Positions 22,694-32,860 of a stretch of 63,578 nucleotides of DNA are shown piece by piece. Made by a program: the position numbers and the translations under genes. Origin of the DNA: Streptomyces griseoloalbus (GTDB lineage: Bacteria > Actinomycetota > Actinomycetes > Streptomycetales > Streptomycetaceae); NCBI GenBank assembly GCA_014650015.1, contig BMUD01000034.1:1-63578 (forward strand), in the 5' to 3' direction. How positions within the stretch are numbered: the first letter of the stretch is position 1; each line of letters starts with the position of its first letter. Under the pieces are notes generated by a model. The model was not told the origin of the DNA. It worked only from the letters and a program-made list of their open reading frames with translations, and did not search any database.

Positions 22694-25600
22694 GTGACCA
22701 ACCGGGAACGGGCCGCAGGCCCGTCCCTTCCCCTGGTCGGCCGTTCGGCCCACCTCGGGACGCTCGCCGCCCGGGCCGCAGCGGCCCGGGCCGGGCAGCA
22801 CCAGATGATCGTCCTCGACGGGCCGGCGGGGGTCGGCAAGACCTCGCTGCTCAGGGCCGCGCTCGAGCACGGCGGTCCCTTCGACGGAATGACCGTGCTG
22901 TACGGAGCCTGCCGCGCGGTCGACTCGGGCATCGGCTACAGCGGTGTCCGCGGCCTGTTCGGACAGCTCAACCTCACCTCGCGCAGGGGACGTTCCGCCG
23001 CCCTGCTGCGCGGCAGCGCCCGCCACGCCCTGCCCGCGCTCGCCCCCGATCCGGCCGGCGCGGACAGCACCCCCACAGCCACCTACCCGGTCCTCAACGG
23101 CCTGTACTGGCTCGCCGCCAACCTCATGGCGGAACGCCCCCTGGTGCTGGCCCTCGACGACGCACACCGGTGCGACGAACGCTCCCTGCGCTGGCTGGAC
23201 TTCCTCCTGCGCCGCGCCGACGGCATGCCACTGCTCGTCGTCCTCGCCCAGCGCACCGACTCCGGCGCCGGGCCCGCCCTGAGCGACCTGGTGGCCCACC
23301 ACCGGCCCCACAGCCTGCCGCTGGCCGCCCTGCCGGCCGAGGACGTCGGGGAACTCGCCCGTCGTGCCTTCCCCGGCCACACGCCGCGGCCCTCCTTCGT
23401 CGACGCCCTCACCGACGTGACCGGCGGCAACCCCCTGGAACTGCACCGGCTCCTGCACCGACTGCGCCTCGCCGGAGTCGACCCCGACGACCACGGCGCC
23501 CGGCGGGTCACCGAACTCGGCGGACGGGTCGTCGCCTCCACCGTGCACGAGATCCTGGACGGCCGGCCCGAGCAGGTCCGTGAGATGGCCCGGGCCCTCG
23601 CCGTGCTCGGTCCGGAGCGGACCGAACACCTCGCCGCCCTCGCCGGGGTGTCCGTGGTACAGGCCGAGGAGGCCGTCGACATCCTGCGGCGGGCAGCCCT
23701 CGTCCAGCCCGACCGGAACGAGCTGGTGCACGACATGGTGCGCGCGGCGGTCCTGTCCACGGTCGCCCCCGCGGCCCTCGCCGCACTGCGCACCCGGGCC
23801 GCCCAGCTGCTCAGCGACGTCGGACGGTCCCCCGAGCAGATCGCCGGCCAGCTGCTGCTCCTGCCCCGGGCGAACCAGCCGTGGATGACCGCCGTACTCC
23901 TGGACGCCGCCGCGCAGGCGGAGCAGCGGGGCGCCCCCGAGGCCGCCGTCCGCTACCTGGAACGCGTCGTGCGGGCCCGGCCGAACGCGCCGGAGGTCCG
24001 GACGCGGCTCGCCGCGGTCCTCTCCGAGACCGATCCCGCCCGCTCCCTGACCCTGCTGCGCGAGGCCATGGACCTCGCGGGTGACGTGCGCACCCGGGCG
24101 ACGGTCGCGGTCCGCTTCGGACTGACCTGCCTGCGCGTCCAGCGGTCCCCCGAGGGCGCCCGCGTGCTCACCGAGGTGCTGGACGCCCTCACCGACGAGC
24201 TCGGCACCGACCCCGAACCCGCCGACCGCGAACTCCTCACCCTGGTCGAATCGGCCCTGCTGATCGTCGGCGCCGACGAGAAGTCCACCCTGCCCGCGGT
24301 GCGCGAGCGGGCCGCCCGGCTCACCACGCCGCCGGGGGACACGCCCGCCCAGCGCCAGCAGCTCGCCATGCTCACCGTGCTCACCGCCATGGACGGCCGC
24401 TCCGCCGCCGAGTCGGTCCGCCAGGCCCGGCGCGCCCTGCGCTCACCGGACGTACCGCTCGGCGCGTGGTCCCTGCTGCCCGCGTCCCTCGCGCTCTCCC
24501 TCGCCGACGAGACCGATGAGGCGCTCGACGCCCTGGACACCGTGCTGCGCGACAGCCGGCGCACCGCGGCCGTGTGGACCTGCGTTCTCGCGCTCGCCAC
24601 CCGCGCCTTCGTCCACCTCGACCAGGGCGGCATCCCCCAGGCGATGGCGGACGCCCAGACCGCCGTCGACCTCTGCGAGGGGGAGGAGTGGGGAGAGGGC
24701 GCCGCCACGCCGCAGACCGCCCTGGCGCTCGCCCTGACCGAACGAGGCGAGCCCGGGCGCGCCGAAGCGGTGCTCGACACCGTCAAGAGGCCGCGCATCG
24801 AGGAGTTCGCCTGGGAGTACCACTGGTACCTCATGGCCAGGGCGCGGGCCCGCCGCGCGCTCGGCGACACCGAGAGCGCTCTCGACATCCTGCGCGCCTG
24901 CGGTGACTCCCTCGCCGGGGCCGGACTGGCCAACCCGGTCCTCGCCCCCTGGTGGCTGGACGCGGCCTGCCTCCTGGCGGAGTCCGGCCGCTTCGACGAG
25001 GCCCGGCGGGCGGCGGACCACGGCGCCGTGCTGGCCGAACGCTGGGGCACCGCCCGCGCGTTGGGCTACGCCGCCCTCGCCCGCGGCGCCGCCACGCCCG
25101 GCCCGGCCGGAACCGCCCTGCTCAAGGAGGCGGTGTCCCGGCTGGCGGACTCGCCGGCCCGAGCCGACCACGCCCGAGCGCTGCTGATGCTGGGCCGGGC
25201 GGTGCTGGCCGGCGGCGCGGCGCGCGAGGCCCGCGAACACCTGCGTGACGCGGTGGCCGTCGCCCTGCGCTGCGGCTGCGTGGCGCTCGCCCGGCAGGCC
25301 CGGGAGGAGCTGGTCGGGGCCGGCGGACGCATGCGCGAGATCACCGTGTCACCGCTGGACATGCTGACCGGCACGGAACGCACGGTGGCCGCCCTCGTCG
25401 CCTCGGGGGTGAGCAACCGGGAGGCCGCGGAGGCGCTGTTCGTCACCGTGCGCACGGTCGAACTCCACCTCACGAGCGTCTACCGCAAGCTCGGTGTCAC
25501 CCGCCGGGCCGACCTGGCGGGCGCCCTGGACGCCGGCACCGCCCAGCCCGGCCCCGACGTCCCGCCCGGCCCGGGCGCCTCGTCCGGACCCGGCCCCTCG

Positions 25601-25774
25601 TCCGCTACGGCCGGACTGCCGGGCATCGGTTCCTCCGGTACGACGACTCCACCCGGCCAGGAGGCTCCTTTGGGGCCCGGCTCGCCACCCGGCCCCGCCG
25701 CCCCGCCCGGATACGGTTCACCGCCCGGACCCGGTTCACCGGGCCGGCCCGCCGGATCCGAACCGGCCGGGTGA
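22694..25774 (+). CDS. fscRIV: LAL-family LuxR transcriptional regulator, intact P-loop
   Basis: 1,026 aa. N-terminal AAA/NTPase domain with Walker A GPAGVGKTS and a Walker B-like LVLALDDAH; a long TPR-like helical middle; LuxR helix-turn-helix about residues 885-945 (LTGTERTVAALVASG, TVRTVELHLTSVYRKLG). The GTG start at 22694 is supported by GGGAG five bases upstream; an earlier in-frame ATG would add 26 unconserved-looking basic residues. After the HTH an extra tail of about 80 residues of Pro/Gly/Ser-rich sequence follows, whereas LALs normally end at the HTH. Its stop overlaps the start of the next regulator (GTGA). Likely a pathway-specific activator. Confidence 0.93.
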   Translation: MTNRERAAGPSLPLVGRSAHLGTLAARAAAARAGQHQMIVLDGPAGVGKTSLLRAALEHGGPFDGMTVLYGACRAVDSGIGYSGVRGLFGQLNLTSRRGRSAALLRGSARHALPALAPDPAGADSTPTATYPVLNGLYWLAANLMAERPLVLALDDAHRCDERSLRWLDFLLRRADGMPLLVVLAQRTDSGAGPALSDLVAHHRPHSLPLAALPAEDVGELARRAFPGHTPRPSFVDALTDVTGGNPLELHRLLHRLRLAGVDPDDHGARRVTELGGRVVASTVHEILDGRPEQVREMARALAVLGPERTEHLAALAGVSVVQAEEAVDILRRAALVQPDRNELVHDMVRAAVLSTVAPAALAALRTRAAQLLSDVGRSPEQIAGQLLLLPRANQPWMTAVLLDAAAQAEQRGAPEAAVRYLERVVRARPNAPEVRTRLAAVLSETDPARSLTLLREAMDLAGDVRTRATVAVRFGLTCLRVQRSPEGARVLTEVLDALTDELGTDPEPADRELLTLVESALLIVGADEKSTLPAVRERAARLTTPPGDTPAQRQQLAMLTVLTAMDGRSAAESVRQARRALRSPDVPLGAWSLLPASLALSLADETDEALDALDTVLRDSRRTAAVWTCVLALATRAFVHLDQGGIPQAMADAQTAVDLCEGEEWGEGAATPQTALALALTERGEPGRAEAVLDTVKRPRIEEFAWEYHWYLMARARARRALGDTESALDILRACGDSLAGAGLANPVLAPWWLDAACLLAESGRFDEARRAADHGAVLAERWGTARALGYAALARGAATPGPAGTALLKEAVSRLADSPARADHARALLMLGRAVLAGGAAREAREHLRDAVAVALRCGCVALARQAREELVGAGGRMREITVSPLDMLTGTERTVAALVASGVSNREAAEALFVTVRTVELHLTSVYRKLGVTRRADLAGALDAGTAQPGPDVPPGPGASSGPGPSSATAGLPGIGSSGTTTPPGQEAPLGPGSPPGPAAPPGYGSPPGPGSPGRPAGSEPAG

Positions 25775-28650
25775 GCGCCATGGGGGAACATGGCGACCGG
25801 GACGACACCGCACGGCATGACCACCGGCGGTCCGACCACCGCCCCGGCGACAGTGTCCTGTCGCCCGGCGGGCTCCTGCTCCTGGAACGCGACCGCGAGC
25901 AGGCACTGCTGTCCACCGTGATCGCGGAACTGGGCGCGGGCCGCCCGGCCGTGGTCAGCGTCACGGGCGAGCCCGGGGCGGGACAGAACGAACTGCTGCG
26001 ATGGGCGGTCCGGCACGCCACCGACCGGGGTGTCCGCGTCCTCACCGCCCGGGCCACGCCCGCCGAACAGGACCTGCGCTTCGGCGTGGTCGGCCAACTC
26101 CTCGCCTCTCACCAGGCGTTCGCCTCCCACCTGCCCCATCTCTTCCTCGACCAGGACGGGCCCGGCCGGTTCCCCGGGCTGTCCCGCCTGCTCACCGTGG
26201 CCCGCGAGCGGCCCGCCCTGCTGGTGGTGGAGGACGTCCACCGGCTCGACCCGGACTCGCGGCGCTGGCTCGAGGCCCTGGTGCGCCGGCTGCCGCACGC
26301 GCCGCTGGCACTGCTCACCGGCAGCATCTGCACCACCGACACCGACACCGGCCCGGGCTGGTGCACCGGCAGCCCCCTCACCGGCTCGGTCACCACCGTG
26401 CGGATGGCGCTGCCCGGCCTCACCCGGACCGGCACGGGCACCGCCGTGCGCGCCGTCTGCGGCACCGTCGGCGACCGCTCCTTCGTCGACGCCGTCGTCG
26501 GCGCCACCGGGGGCAACCCCACCGTCGTACGCGACACCCTGCGCCGCTTCACCGGGGAGGGTCACACCCCCGACGCCGATCACGTGCACCACGTCCGCGT
26601 CATCGCGGCCGAGGTGACCGGCGAGCACGCCGCCGCGGCGCTCGGCGGGCTGCGCGACCCCGCCGTCCTCGACGTCCTGCGCGCCCTCGCGGTCTGCGGC
26701 GACCTCCTCGACTTCCCGCTGGTGGTCGCCCTCGCCGGATCGGGGGCCGTGTCGGAGGACCGGCTCCGCGCCGCCCTCCTGGACAGCGGCCTCGTCACCG
26801 TGTCCGAGGGCCGGCTGCGGGTGACCGGCCCCGTCGTACGGGACCGGATCGTCGAGGAGATGCCCACCGCCGAGCGTTCCGGCCTCCACGCGCGCGCCGC
26901 CGAACTGGCCCACCGGGCCGCCGCCGACGACCAGGGCATCGGCGAACTGCTGCTGCGGGCCCGCCCCGGCGGTGCCGCGTGGGCGGTGGACACCTTGTGC
27001 CGTGCCGCCGCCGCGGCGTCGCGCGGCGGCCACCGCGAGCGTGCCGCCGCCTACCTCGTCCGTGCCCTGGACGAACCCCTGGCCCCGGAGACCCGGGTCC
27101 GCGTCCTGCTCCGGCTGGCGCACACGGAAATGGTGTTCGCGCCGGTCGCCGCCGGCCGTCGCCTGCACGGCCTCATCCGGGAACCGGGGGAGGCGGCCGC
27201 CGCCCACCGGTCCCATGCCGCCGATCTGTGTCTCCTCGGCGGCGACACGGACACCGCCTGGCAGGCCCTCACCGATGCCCTCGCCGACGGCGGGCCGGAC
27301 GGCAGCGGGCCGACACCGCCCGACCCCGCCGACGCCCGGGAGGCCGCGGCCCGGCGCGAGGAACTGACCGCCCTGCTGCTGGTGGCCCAGCCGCTGCGCC
27401 GCACCCCGGTCGAGATCGCCGCCCCGCCCGCGCCCGAACCGCCCGGCGTGCCGCGCACCCCCGCCATGAGCGGTGTGCGCGCGTGGGGGACGGCCGTGCG
27501 GGGCACCGGCCGCGAGGAGGCCCGCCGGCTGGCCCGCGCCGCCCTGGAAACCGGCGGCGCCGGACGGCCGCCGCTCACCGTGCCCCGGCTGCTGGCCTGC
27601 CGCACACTGCTGCTCACCGGGGACGTGGACGAGGCCGAGACCCACCTGTGCGCCCTGTTCACCGAGGCCCACCGCGAACGCCGCCCCGTGGCCGCCGCCC
27701 GGGTGCTCGCCCTCCGCGCCCGACTGTGGTTGCGGCAGGGCCGCCCCGACCTGGCCGCCCGCGACGTGGCCGCCGCGGATCTGGAGCTCCCCCCGGACAG
27801 CCGGCATCCCCTGTCCTACCCGTACTGGACGGCGCTCGGCATCGCCACCGACCTCGCCAACGGCCGGGTGGAGCGAGCCCGGGCAGCCGCCGAGCGTCCC
27901 GTGCCGCAGCGGGCCGACGAGTTCGTGGGCGGTACCCATCTGCTGTACGTCCGCGGTCTGCTGGCCGAGACCGACGGCGATCCGCGCCGCGCCGCCGCCC
28001 TCTTCCGGGCGGCCGGACGCTGGCTCCTGCAGTACGGCTGCGTCAACCCGGCCCTGCTGCCCTGGCGTTCCCGGGCCGCCGAGGCCGCCCACGCCCTCGG
28101 TGACACCGGCCAGGCGCTGCGGCTGGCGCACGAGGAGCTGCGACTCGCCGAACGCTGGGGGGCACCCGGCACGATCGGTGCGGCCCAGCTCTGCCTCGCC
28201 ACGATGAAGGGCGAGGACCGCGTCGAGCGGCTCCGGTCGGCCGTCGACCACCTCGGCCGGGCCTCCGACCGGACCGCCTACACCCGCGCGGTCGTCGCGC
28301 TGGCCTCCGCGGAGAGCACCGAGCGGTCCGAGCACGCGGTCGCCGCCGTCCCGCCGGCCGACGGCGCCGCCGGTCCGCACGCCGTCGCCGCACGGCACCC
28401 GTCCGCACCGGTGTCCCCGGCCGCGGGGGTCCGGTCCGACGCGCTGCCGCCCCTCTGGCCGTCCCTCTCACCGGGGGAACGGGCAGCCGCCGTGCTCGCC
28501 GCGCGGGGGCTCGCCAACCGGGAGATCGCCACCACGCTGTCGGTCACCACCCGCACCGTGGAACTGCGGCTGAGCAGTGTCTACCGGAAGCTGCGTATCA
28601 GAGGACGCCACGAACTGCGCGTTCTGGCCCGAGGCACGAAGGACGACTGA
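25771..28650 (+). CDS. fscRIII: LAL-family LuxR regulator with degenerate Walker A
   Basis: 959 aa. The N-terminal NTPase-like domain has GEPGAGQNE where GxxxxGK[ST] is expected, so the phosphate-binding lysine and the Mg-coordinating Ser/Thr are both missing. [11 protein letters not shown] at the Walker B position remains. TPR-like middle; C-terminal LuxR HTH ([31 protein letters not shown]) close to the end. GTG start overlaps the fscRIV stop by four bases, implying translational coupling. It may bind but not hydrolyse ATP, or not bind at all. Confidence 0.92.
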   Translation: MSAMGEHGDRDDTARHDHRRSDHRPGDSVLSPGGLLLLERDREQALLSTVIAELGAGRPAVVSVTGEPGAGQNELLRWAVRHATDRGVRVLTARATPAEQDLRFGVVGQLLASHQAFASHLPHLFLDQDGPGRFPGLSRLLTVARERPALLVVEDVHRLDPDSRRWLEALVRRLPHAPLALLTGSICTTDTDTGPGWCTGSPLTGSVTTVRMALPGLTRTGTGTAVRAVCGTVGDRSFVDAVVGATGGNPTVVRDTLRRFTGEGHTPDADHVHHVRVIAAEVTGEHAAAALGGLRDPAVLDVLRALAVCGDLLDFPLVVALAGSGAVSEDRLRAALLDSGLVTVSEGRLRVTGPVVRDRIVEEMPTAERSGLHARAAELAHRAAADDQGIGELLLRARPGGAAWAVDTLCRAAAAASRGGHRERAAAYLVRALDEPLAPETRVRVLLRLAHTEMVFAPVAAGRRLHGLIREPGEAAAAHRSHAADLCLLGGDTDTAWQALTDALADGGPDGSGPTPPDPADAREAAARREELTALLLVAQPLRRTPVEIAAPPAPEPPGVPRTPAMSGVRAWGTAVRGTGREEARRLARAALETGGAGRPPLTVPRLLACRTLLLTGDVDEAETHLCALFTEAHRERRPVAAARVLALRARLWLRQGRPDLAARDVAAADLELPPDSRHPLSYPYWTALGIATDLANGRVERARAAAERPVPQRADEFVGGTHLLYVRGLLAETDGDPRRAAALFRAAGRWLLQYGCVNPALLPWRSRAAEAAHALGDTGQALRLAHEELRLAERWGAPGTIGAAQLCLATMKGEDRVERLRSAVDHLGRASDRTAYTRAVVALASAESTERSEHAVAAVPPADGAAGPHAVAARHPSAPVSPAAGVRSDALPPLWPSLSPGERAAAVLAARGLANREIATTLSVTTRTVELRLSSVYRKLRIRGRHELRVLARGTKDD

Positions 28651-28654
28651 CCGC

Positions 28655-31462
28655 ATGCTGCTGGAACGCACCACCGAAACGTCCCTCGTCGAGGCGGCGC
28701 TGGCCGCCGCCGACCGGGGAACATCGTCCCTGATACTGGTCACCGGACCGCTCGGCATCGGCCGGTCCGCCCTGCTGCGGTCGCTGCCCGCGCTCGCCGA
28801 CGGTCACGACGACGTCCGGGTGCTGCGCGCCAACGCGGCCCCCATGGAGCAGGACTTCGCCTTCGGCGTCGTACGGCAGCTCTTCGAGGGCCTGCTGTCC
28901 GTCTCGCCCGAGGACACCCGCGCCCGCTGGATGGACGCCCACGCGTCGTTCGCCCGGCACGTCTTCGCCGACGACACCGCCTCACCCGGGGCCGACCAGG
29001 CCGCCGCGGCCACCGAGGCGGTGCTGCACGGCCTGCTGTCCCTCCTCGCCAACGTCAGTGCCGACGGCAGGCTCCTCATCCTCGTCGACGACCTGCAGTG
29101 GTCCGACGTGCCCTCCCTGCGCTGGCTCACCTACCTGGCGAAACGGCTGCACGGACTGCGCGCGGTGGTCGTGTGCGCCCTGCGGGACGGGGACCCGCGC
29201 ACCCACCACACCCTGGTGCGGGAGGTGCGGGAGGCCGCGACCCAGTCCCTGCGGCCCGCCTCCCTCAGCCTCGACGCCACCCGTCTGCTGGTGGCAGAAC
29301 GGTTCGGCGAGCCCGGCGACGACGTCTTCGTCCGCGCCTGCCACGAGACCTCCGTCGGCAATCCCCTGTTCCTGATGTCGATCCTGCTCGGCATGGAACG
29401 CGACGGTCTGCGGCCCCTCGCCGAACACGCCGACTGGGCACGGTCGTTGCGTCCCTCCCTGCTGCGGGAGAGGCTCGCCGTCATCCTGCGCACCCAGGCA
29501 CAGCCGGTCCGCGACCTCGCGGCCGCCATCGCGGTCCTCGGTGACCACGCCGACCCGGACAACGCCGCCGGCCTGGCCCGCCTCGACCCCGTCGGCTACG
29601 CAGCCGCGCTGCGCACCCTCGCCGCCCTCGGGCTCGTCACCTCGGACCGCCGGCCGCGCTTCGTCCACCGCGTCGTGCGGGACGCCGCCGAGTCGACCCT
29701 GACCATGGTCCAGCGCGAACAGCTCCACGATGACGCGGCCGCCCTGTTGTACCGCGCGGGCCGTCCCGCCGAGCAGGTCGCCGCCCAGCTCATGGCCGCC
29801 GTCACCCGCCACCAGCCCTGGGTCGTGGACGTCCTGCGGTCCGCCGCCGACACCGCCCTGCGCCGCGGGGCCCCCGACGCGGCGGCCCGCTACCTGCGCC
29901 GCGCCCTGCTCGACAGCGCCGCCCAGGGGGTCGACCGCGCCCGGCTGCTCGTCGAACTCGGCAGCGCCGAACGGTCCTTCGACCTGCTCGCCTGCGAACG
30001 CCACATCGCGCAGGCCACGGCCCTGCTGCCGGAGCCCCGGGACCGCGCCGCGGCGGTGCTGCGCATCGCGCCCACACCGCTCGGGCCCGCCTCGTCCGGC
30101 GTCGTCGACCTGCTGCACCAGGCCGCGGACGACCTCGGACCCGCCGCCGCGCTCTCCGGGACCGAACGCGACCTCGCCCTGCGCCTGGAAGCCCGGCTGC
30201 GCCACTGCGCCTACGAGGACCCGCGCGAACTCGCCGACGCCACCGAGCGCTTGAGGAGACTCGGCGCCGAACCGCCGCTGGAGACCGGGGGCGAGCGGGA
30301 ACTGACCATCGCCCTGCTCGTCGCCGCCACCTTCGGCGGCGGCCTGCCGGCCGCGGAGGTGGTGCGCCACGCCGAACGGGTCCTCGACCGCGAACCCGCG
30401 ACCTCCGCCCGCGTCCAGTCCACCCTTCCCCTGGTGGTCATCACCATGGTCGCCGCCGACTCCGTGGAGGCTCTCGACTCCTGGCTCGCCGTCGAGTACC
30501 GGGCCAGGGAACGGCACGCCACGCCCGCCGACGCGCTGGTGCACATCGAGCGGGCCCTGATCCACATCGGCCGCGGCCGGCTCGCCCAGGCCCTCGAACA
30601 GTCCGAGACCGCCCTCGGCATGACCGAATCCGACCGGCACAGCCTCGGCACCATCGCCACCCTCGCCCACGCCATGGTGGCGTTGGAGAGCAGGGACCCC
30701 CTGCCGGCCCGGCGGGTGCTCCGGCGCACCGAGCACATCCGCCCCCAGGGCCTGACGGTCACCGCGATGCTGCGTCTGCTGCAGGCCGCCGGTGACCTGG
30801 CCGCCGGCGACCTCACCGGGGCCCTGGACTCCCTGCGCTCCTGCGGCCGCCGTCTCGAGGCCGCGGGCTGGCACAACCCCGTGCTGTTCCCCTGGCGCCC
30901 CTGGGCCATCGGGGTGCACCGCCGCCTCGGTGACCTGCGCGCGGCGCGTGCCCTCGCGGAGGAGGAGCACGCCCGGGCCGAACAGTGGGGCGCCCCGGTG
31001 GGCCTCGGCCGGGCGCTGCGGCTGCTCGGCCGTCTGGAGGAGGGCGGCAGGGGAACGGCCCTGCTGCGTCAGGCGGTCGCCGTGCTGCGCGGCTCCGCCA
31101 ACCAGCTCGAACTCGCCCGTGCCCTGCTCGCGCTCGCCGAACGGCTGGGCGGGGGAGCCGAGTCGGAGGCGCTGGCCCGCGAGGCCGCCACCCTCGCCAC
31201 CGCGTGCGGCGCCCCGTGGCTGGCGGAACGCGCCGCCGTGGGCGGGGGGCAGTCCCTGTCCGCCGTCCCCGTGCCGGACGCCGTCCTCACCCGGACCGAA
31301 CGCCGGGTGGCCGCCTTCGCCTGCAAAGGGCTGACGAACCAGGAGATCGCGGAGACCCTCGGGGTCAGCTCCCGGGCCGTGGAGAAGCACCTCACCCATT
31401 CCTACCGGAAACTCGGGATCGCCGGGCGACGAGAACTCATCGCCCTCATTTCCGGCGCCTAA
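28655..31462 (+). CDS. fscRII: LAL-family LuxR regulator with Lys-to-Arg Walker A
   Basis: 935 aa. NTPase domain with GPLGIGRSA in place of GxxxxGK[ST] (lysine replaced by arginine) and a Walker B-like [15 protein letters not shown]-like central region; C-terminal LuxR HTH ([33 protein letters not shown]) ending 15 residues from the terminus. The ATG at 28655 lies four bases after the fscRIII stop with GAAGGA upstream; an upstream in-frame start would overlap fscRIII heavily and is rejected. Third gene of the fscRIV-RIII-RII operon, followed by a hairpin. Confidence 0.92.
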   Translation: MLLERTTETSLVEAALAAADRGTSSLILVTGPLGIGRSALLRSLPALADGHDDVRVLRANAAPMEQDFAFGVVRQLFEGLLSVSPEDTRARWMDAHASFARHVFADDTASPGADQAAAATEAVLHGLLSLLANVSADGRLLILVDDLQWSDVPSLRWLTYLAKRLHGLRAVVVCALRDGDPRTHHTLVREVREAATQSLRPASLSLDATRLLVAERFGEPGDDVFVRACHETSVGNPLFLMSILLGMERDGLRPLAEHADWARSLRPSLLRERLAVILRTQAQPVRDLAAAIAVLGDHADPDNAAGLARLDPVGYAAALRTLAALGLVTSDRRPRFVHRVVRDAAESTLTMVQREQLHDDAAALLYRAGRPAEQVAAQLMAAVTRHQPWVVDVLRSAADTALRRGAPDAAARYLRRALLDSAAQGVDRARLLVELGSAERSFDLLACERHIAQATALLPEPRDRAAAVLRIAPTPLGPASSGVVDLLHQAADDLGPAAALSGTERDLALRLEARLRHCAYEDPRELADATERLRRLGAEPPLETGGERELTIALLVAATFGGGLPAAEVVRHAERVLDREPATSARVQSTLPLVVITMVAADSVEALDSWLAVEYRARERHATPADALVHIERALIHIGRGRLAQALEQSETALGMTESDRHSLGTIATLAHAMVALESRDPLPARRVLRRTEHIRPQGLTVTAMLRLLQAAGDLAAGDLTGALDSLRSCGRRLEAAGWHNPVLFPWRPWAIGVHRRLGDLRAARALAEEEHARAEQWGAPVGLGRALRLLGRLEEGGRGTALLRQAVAVLRGSANQLELARALLALAERLGGGAESEALAREAATLATACGAPWLAERAAVGGGQSLSAVPVPDAVLTRTERRVAAFACKGLTNQEIAETLGVSSRAVEKHLTHSYRKLGIAGRRELIALISGA

Positions 31463-31501
31463 AAAGCCGTCCGGTCCGGGGGAATGAGCAGCCCCCGAAC
31501 G

Positions 31502-31540
31502 CCCGGGAACGGTTCGTTCAATTCAACGACCGTGCCCGGG
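31502..31540 (+). terminator. Imperfect hairpin after fscRII
   Basis: CCCGGG-bounded arms (31502 and 31535-31540 outer ends) form an imperfect stem of about 15 bp around an AT-richer loop, starting 40 bp after the fscRII stop. It has no real T-run, so activity is uncertain. Confidence 0.5.
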
Positions 31541-31728
31541 TGTTTCCGTATGCGGGGCCCTCGATGTGGCAGGAGCACCGGTCGTGCGACGCCCCGCCCG
31601 TCGGGGACGGGCGACGGCGCCGCACCGGGCCTGAAGGGTCGACCCAGCGTGCCCGGTCCCTTCCCCTGCGTGCTCCACCGGCCGTTTCGCCCGGTTGGGG
31701 GAGGTGTGCCTGCCCGGGGCCGCACGGT

Positions 31729-31756
31729 CACACCGAACCCCCGCACACCGAACCCC
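31729..31756. repeat. Two 13-nt direct repeats upstream of fscRI
   Basis: CACACCGAACCCC occurs at 31729 and 31744 with a 15-bp period. It adjoins the palindrome starting at 31753 and may form part of the same control site. Confidence 0.6.
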
Positions 31757-31786
31757 TTCGGTACGGGACCGTACCTACCGAAGGGG
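31753..31786. promoter_or_regulatory. Nested palindromic operator candidate upstream of fscRI
   Basis: The outer arms CCCCTTCGGTA and TACCGAAGGGG are perfect (11 bp). Inside them GGTACGG and CCGTACC form a second perfect 7-bp pair. The centre lies about 53 bp before the -35 at 31822. It shares the ACCGTAC/GTACGG core with the palindrome before fscRIV. Confidence 0.55.
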
Positions 31787-31821
31787 CCACCACAGTATTG
31801 GCGGGGCTACCCCGGTTTACG

Positions 31822-31851
31822 TTGACCGGCCGATACCCGTCTCCGTAATCT
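31822..31851 (+). promoter_or_regulatory. Sigma-70 type promoter of fscRI
   Basis: TTGACC (31822-31827) and TAATCT (31846-31851) are separated by 18 bp. They give an expected start near 31858 and a 5' leader of about 115 bases before the chosen fscRI start. Confidence 0.55.
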
Positions 31852-31971
31852 CCGAGCCATTCCACTCCCAGCACGGTGATTCAGCGGGATCAAGCGCATC
31901 CATGCCCCCACTGAATGACCACCGTGTATCGGTTCGCCTTGCCGCACAACGCAGAAGGGCTGAGTTCCTTG

Positions 31972-32640
31972 ATGCTTTCCCCCCACGACCTCGTCATGGA
32001 CCGTTCGCATGCCGTTGACGCACACCGCGGTCCGCTCGACGCCGACGGCGCCCACACCTCCGTGGCCTGTCTGGACCCCAGCCTGACGATCCAGCAGGTC
32101 AACCAGGAGTTCGACCGCCGGTTCGGCAGCCCCGTGGAGGACCTCTGCGGCCGGCCCTTCTGCGACCTGGTGCACCCCAGCGTCCAACAGCCCCTGAAGC
32201 AGCAGTTCTCCCGCATGCTGGAGGGCAAGCGGCACCGGTTCGCCACCGAGGTCATCACCGTCGGCCAGGACACCGCCCACACCCTTCCGCTCACCGCGGT
32301 GGCCGTGCGCGGCAGCCACATCCCCGATGTCGCGGCGATCCTCGTGATGCTGCCCCCGGCGGACGGCGGAAGCGCGGATGCCGGAGTCGTGATGCCCCGC
32401 AAGAAGCTGCTCAGCGAGGTCGACGCCCGCATCCTCGAAGGCATAGCCGCCGGTGTCTCCACCGTGCCGCTCGCCTCGCGTCTCTACCTGAGCCGGCAGG
32501 GCGTGGAGTACCACGTCTCCGGCCTGCTCCGTAAGCTCAAGGTGCCGAACCGGGCCGCCCTGGTGTCCCGGGCCTACTCCATGGGCGTCCTCAAGGTCGG
32601 CACCTGGCCGCCGAAGGTCGTCGAGGACTACATCAAGTGA
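31972..32640 (+). CDS. fscRI: PAS-LuxR transcriptional activator (PimM family)
   Basis: 222 aa. An N-terminal PAS sensor domain (about 25-120, starting CLDPSLTIQQVN) is followed by a C-terminal LuxR HTH (about 150-210, with AGVSTVPLASRLYLSRQGVE). This two-domain architecture defines the PimM/AmphRIV/NysRIV/PteF regulators of polyene clusters, which bind CTVGGGAWWTCCCBAG operators. The ATG at 31972 is chosen because GAAGGG lies 12 bases upstream; an ATG at 31915 has no ribosome site, and 31996 is a third option. Two candidate target boxes are present in the window, before fscA and before fscMI. Confidence 0.93.
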   Translation: MLSPHDLVMDRSHAVDAHRGPLDADGAHTSVACLDPSLTIQQVNQEFDRRFGSPVEDLCGRPFCDLVHPSVQQPLKQQFSRMLEGKRHRFATEVITVGQDTAHTLPLTAVAVRGSHIPDVAAILVMLPPADGGSADAGVVMPRKKLLSEVDARILEGIAAGVSTVPLASRLYLSRQGVEYHVSGLLRKLKVPNRAALVSRAYSMGVLKVGTWPPKVVEDYIK

Positions 32641-32710
32641 GCCCGGTCCCGGCCGGCCGGCCCGCGCCCTGCCCGGGCGGCGGCCGGTGCACGAAACCCT
32701 CCCCGCACCT

Positions 32711-32860
32711 GGCACGGTGGGTCCCATGACCGAACCGAACGGCAGGGTGGGTCCCACGGCCGAACCGAACGGCAGGGTGGGTCCCACGGCCGAACCGAAC
32801 GGCAGGGTGGGTGCCACGGCCGAACCGACCGGCACGGTGGGCACCTTGACCGAACTGAAC
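32711..32860 (+). repeat. Five tandem 30-bp units spanning the pabC translation start
   Basis: Units begin at 32711, 32741, 32771, 32801 and 32831; the second and third are identical. Each contains a GGTGGG element followed at the same spacing by ATG (unit 1), ACG (units 2-4) or TTG (unit 5). The repeat therefore copies the ribosome-site/start-codon region in frame and would encode 10-residue units such as GRVGPTAEPN. Confidence 0.9.

Noticed and set aside
28577-28654. A longer FscRII starting inside fscRIII
   Set aside because: It would overlap the conserved HTH of fscRIII by 78 bp; the ATG at 28655 is better placed and has a ribosome site.
25480-31399. Long minus-strand open frames opposite the three LAL genes
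   Set aside because: They are shadows: Gly/Gln/Arg-rich, no motifs, no ribosome sites; the plus-strand LAL genes have clear domain structure.
31915-31971. A longer N-terminus for FscRI starting at 31915
   Set aside because: No ribosome site precedes it, and the extra 19 residues do not look like part of the PAS domain.
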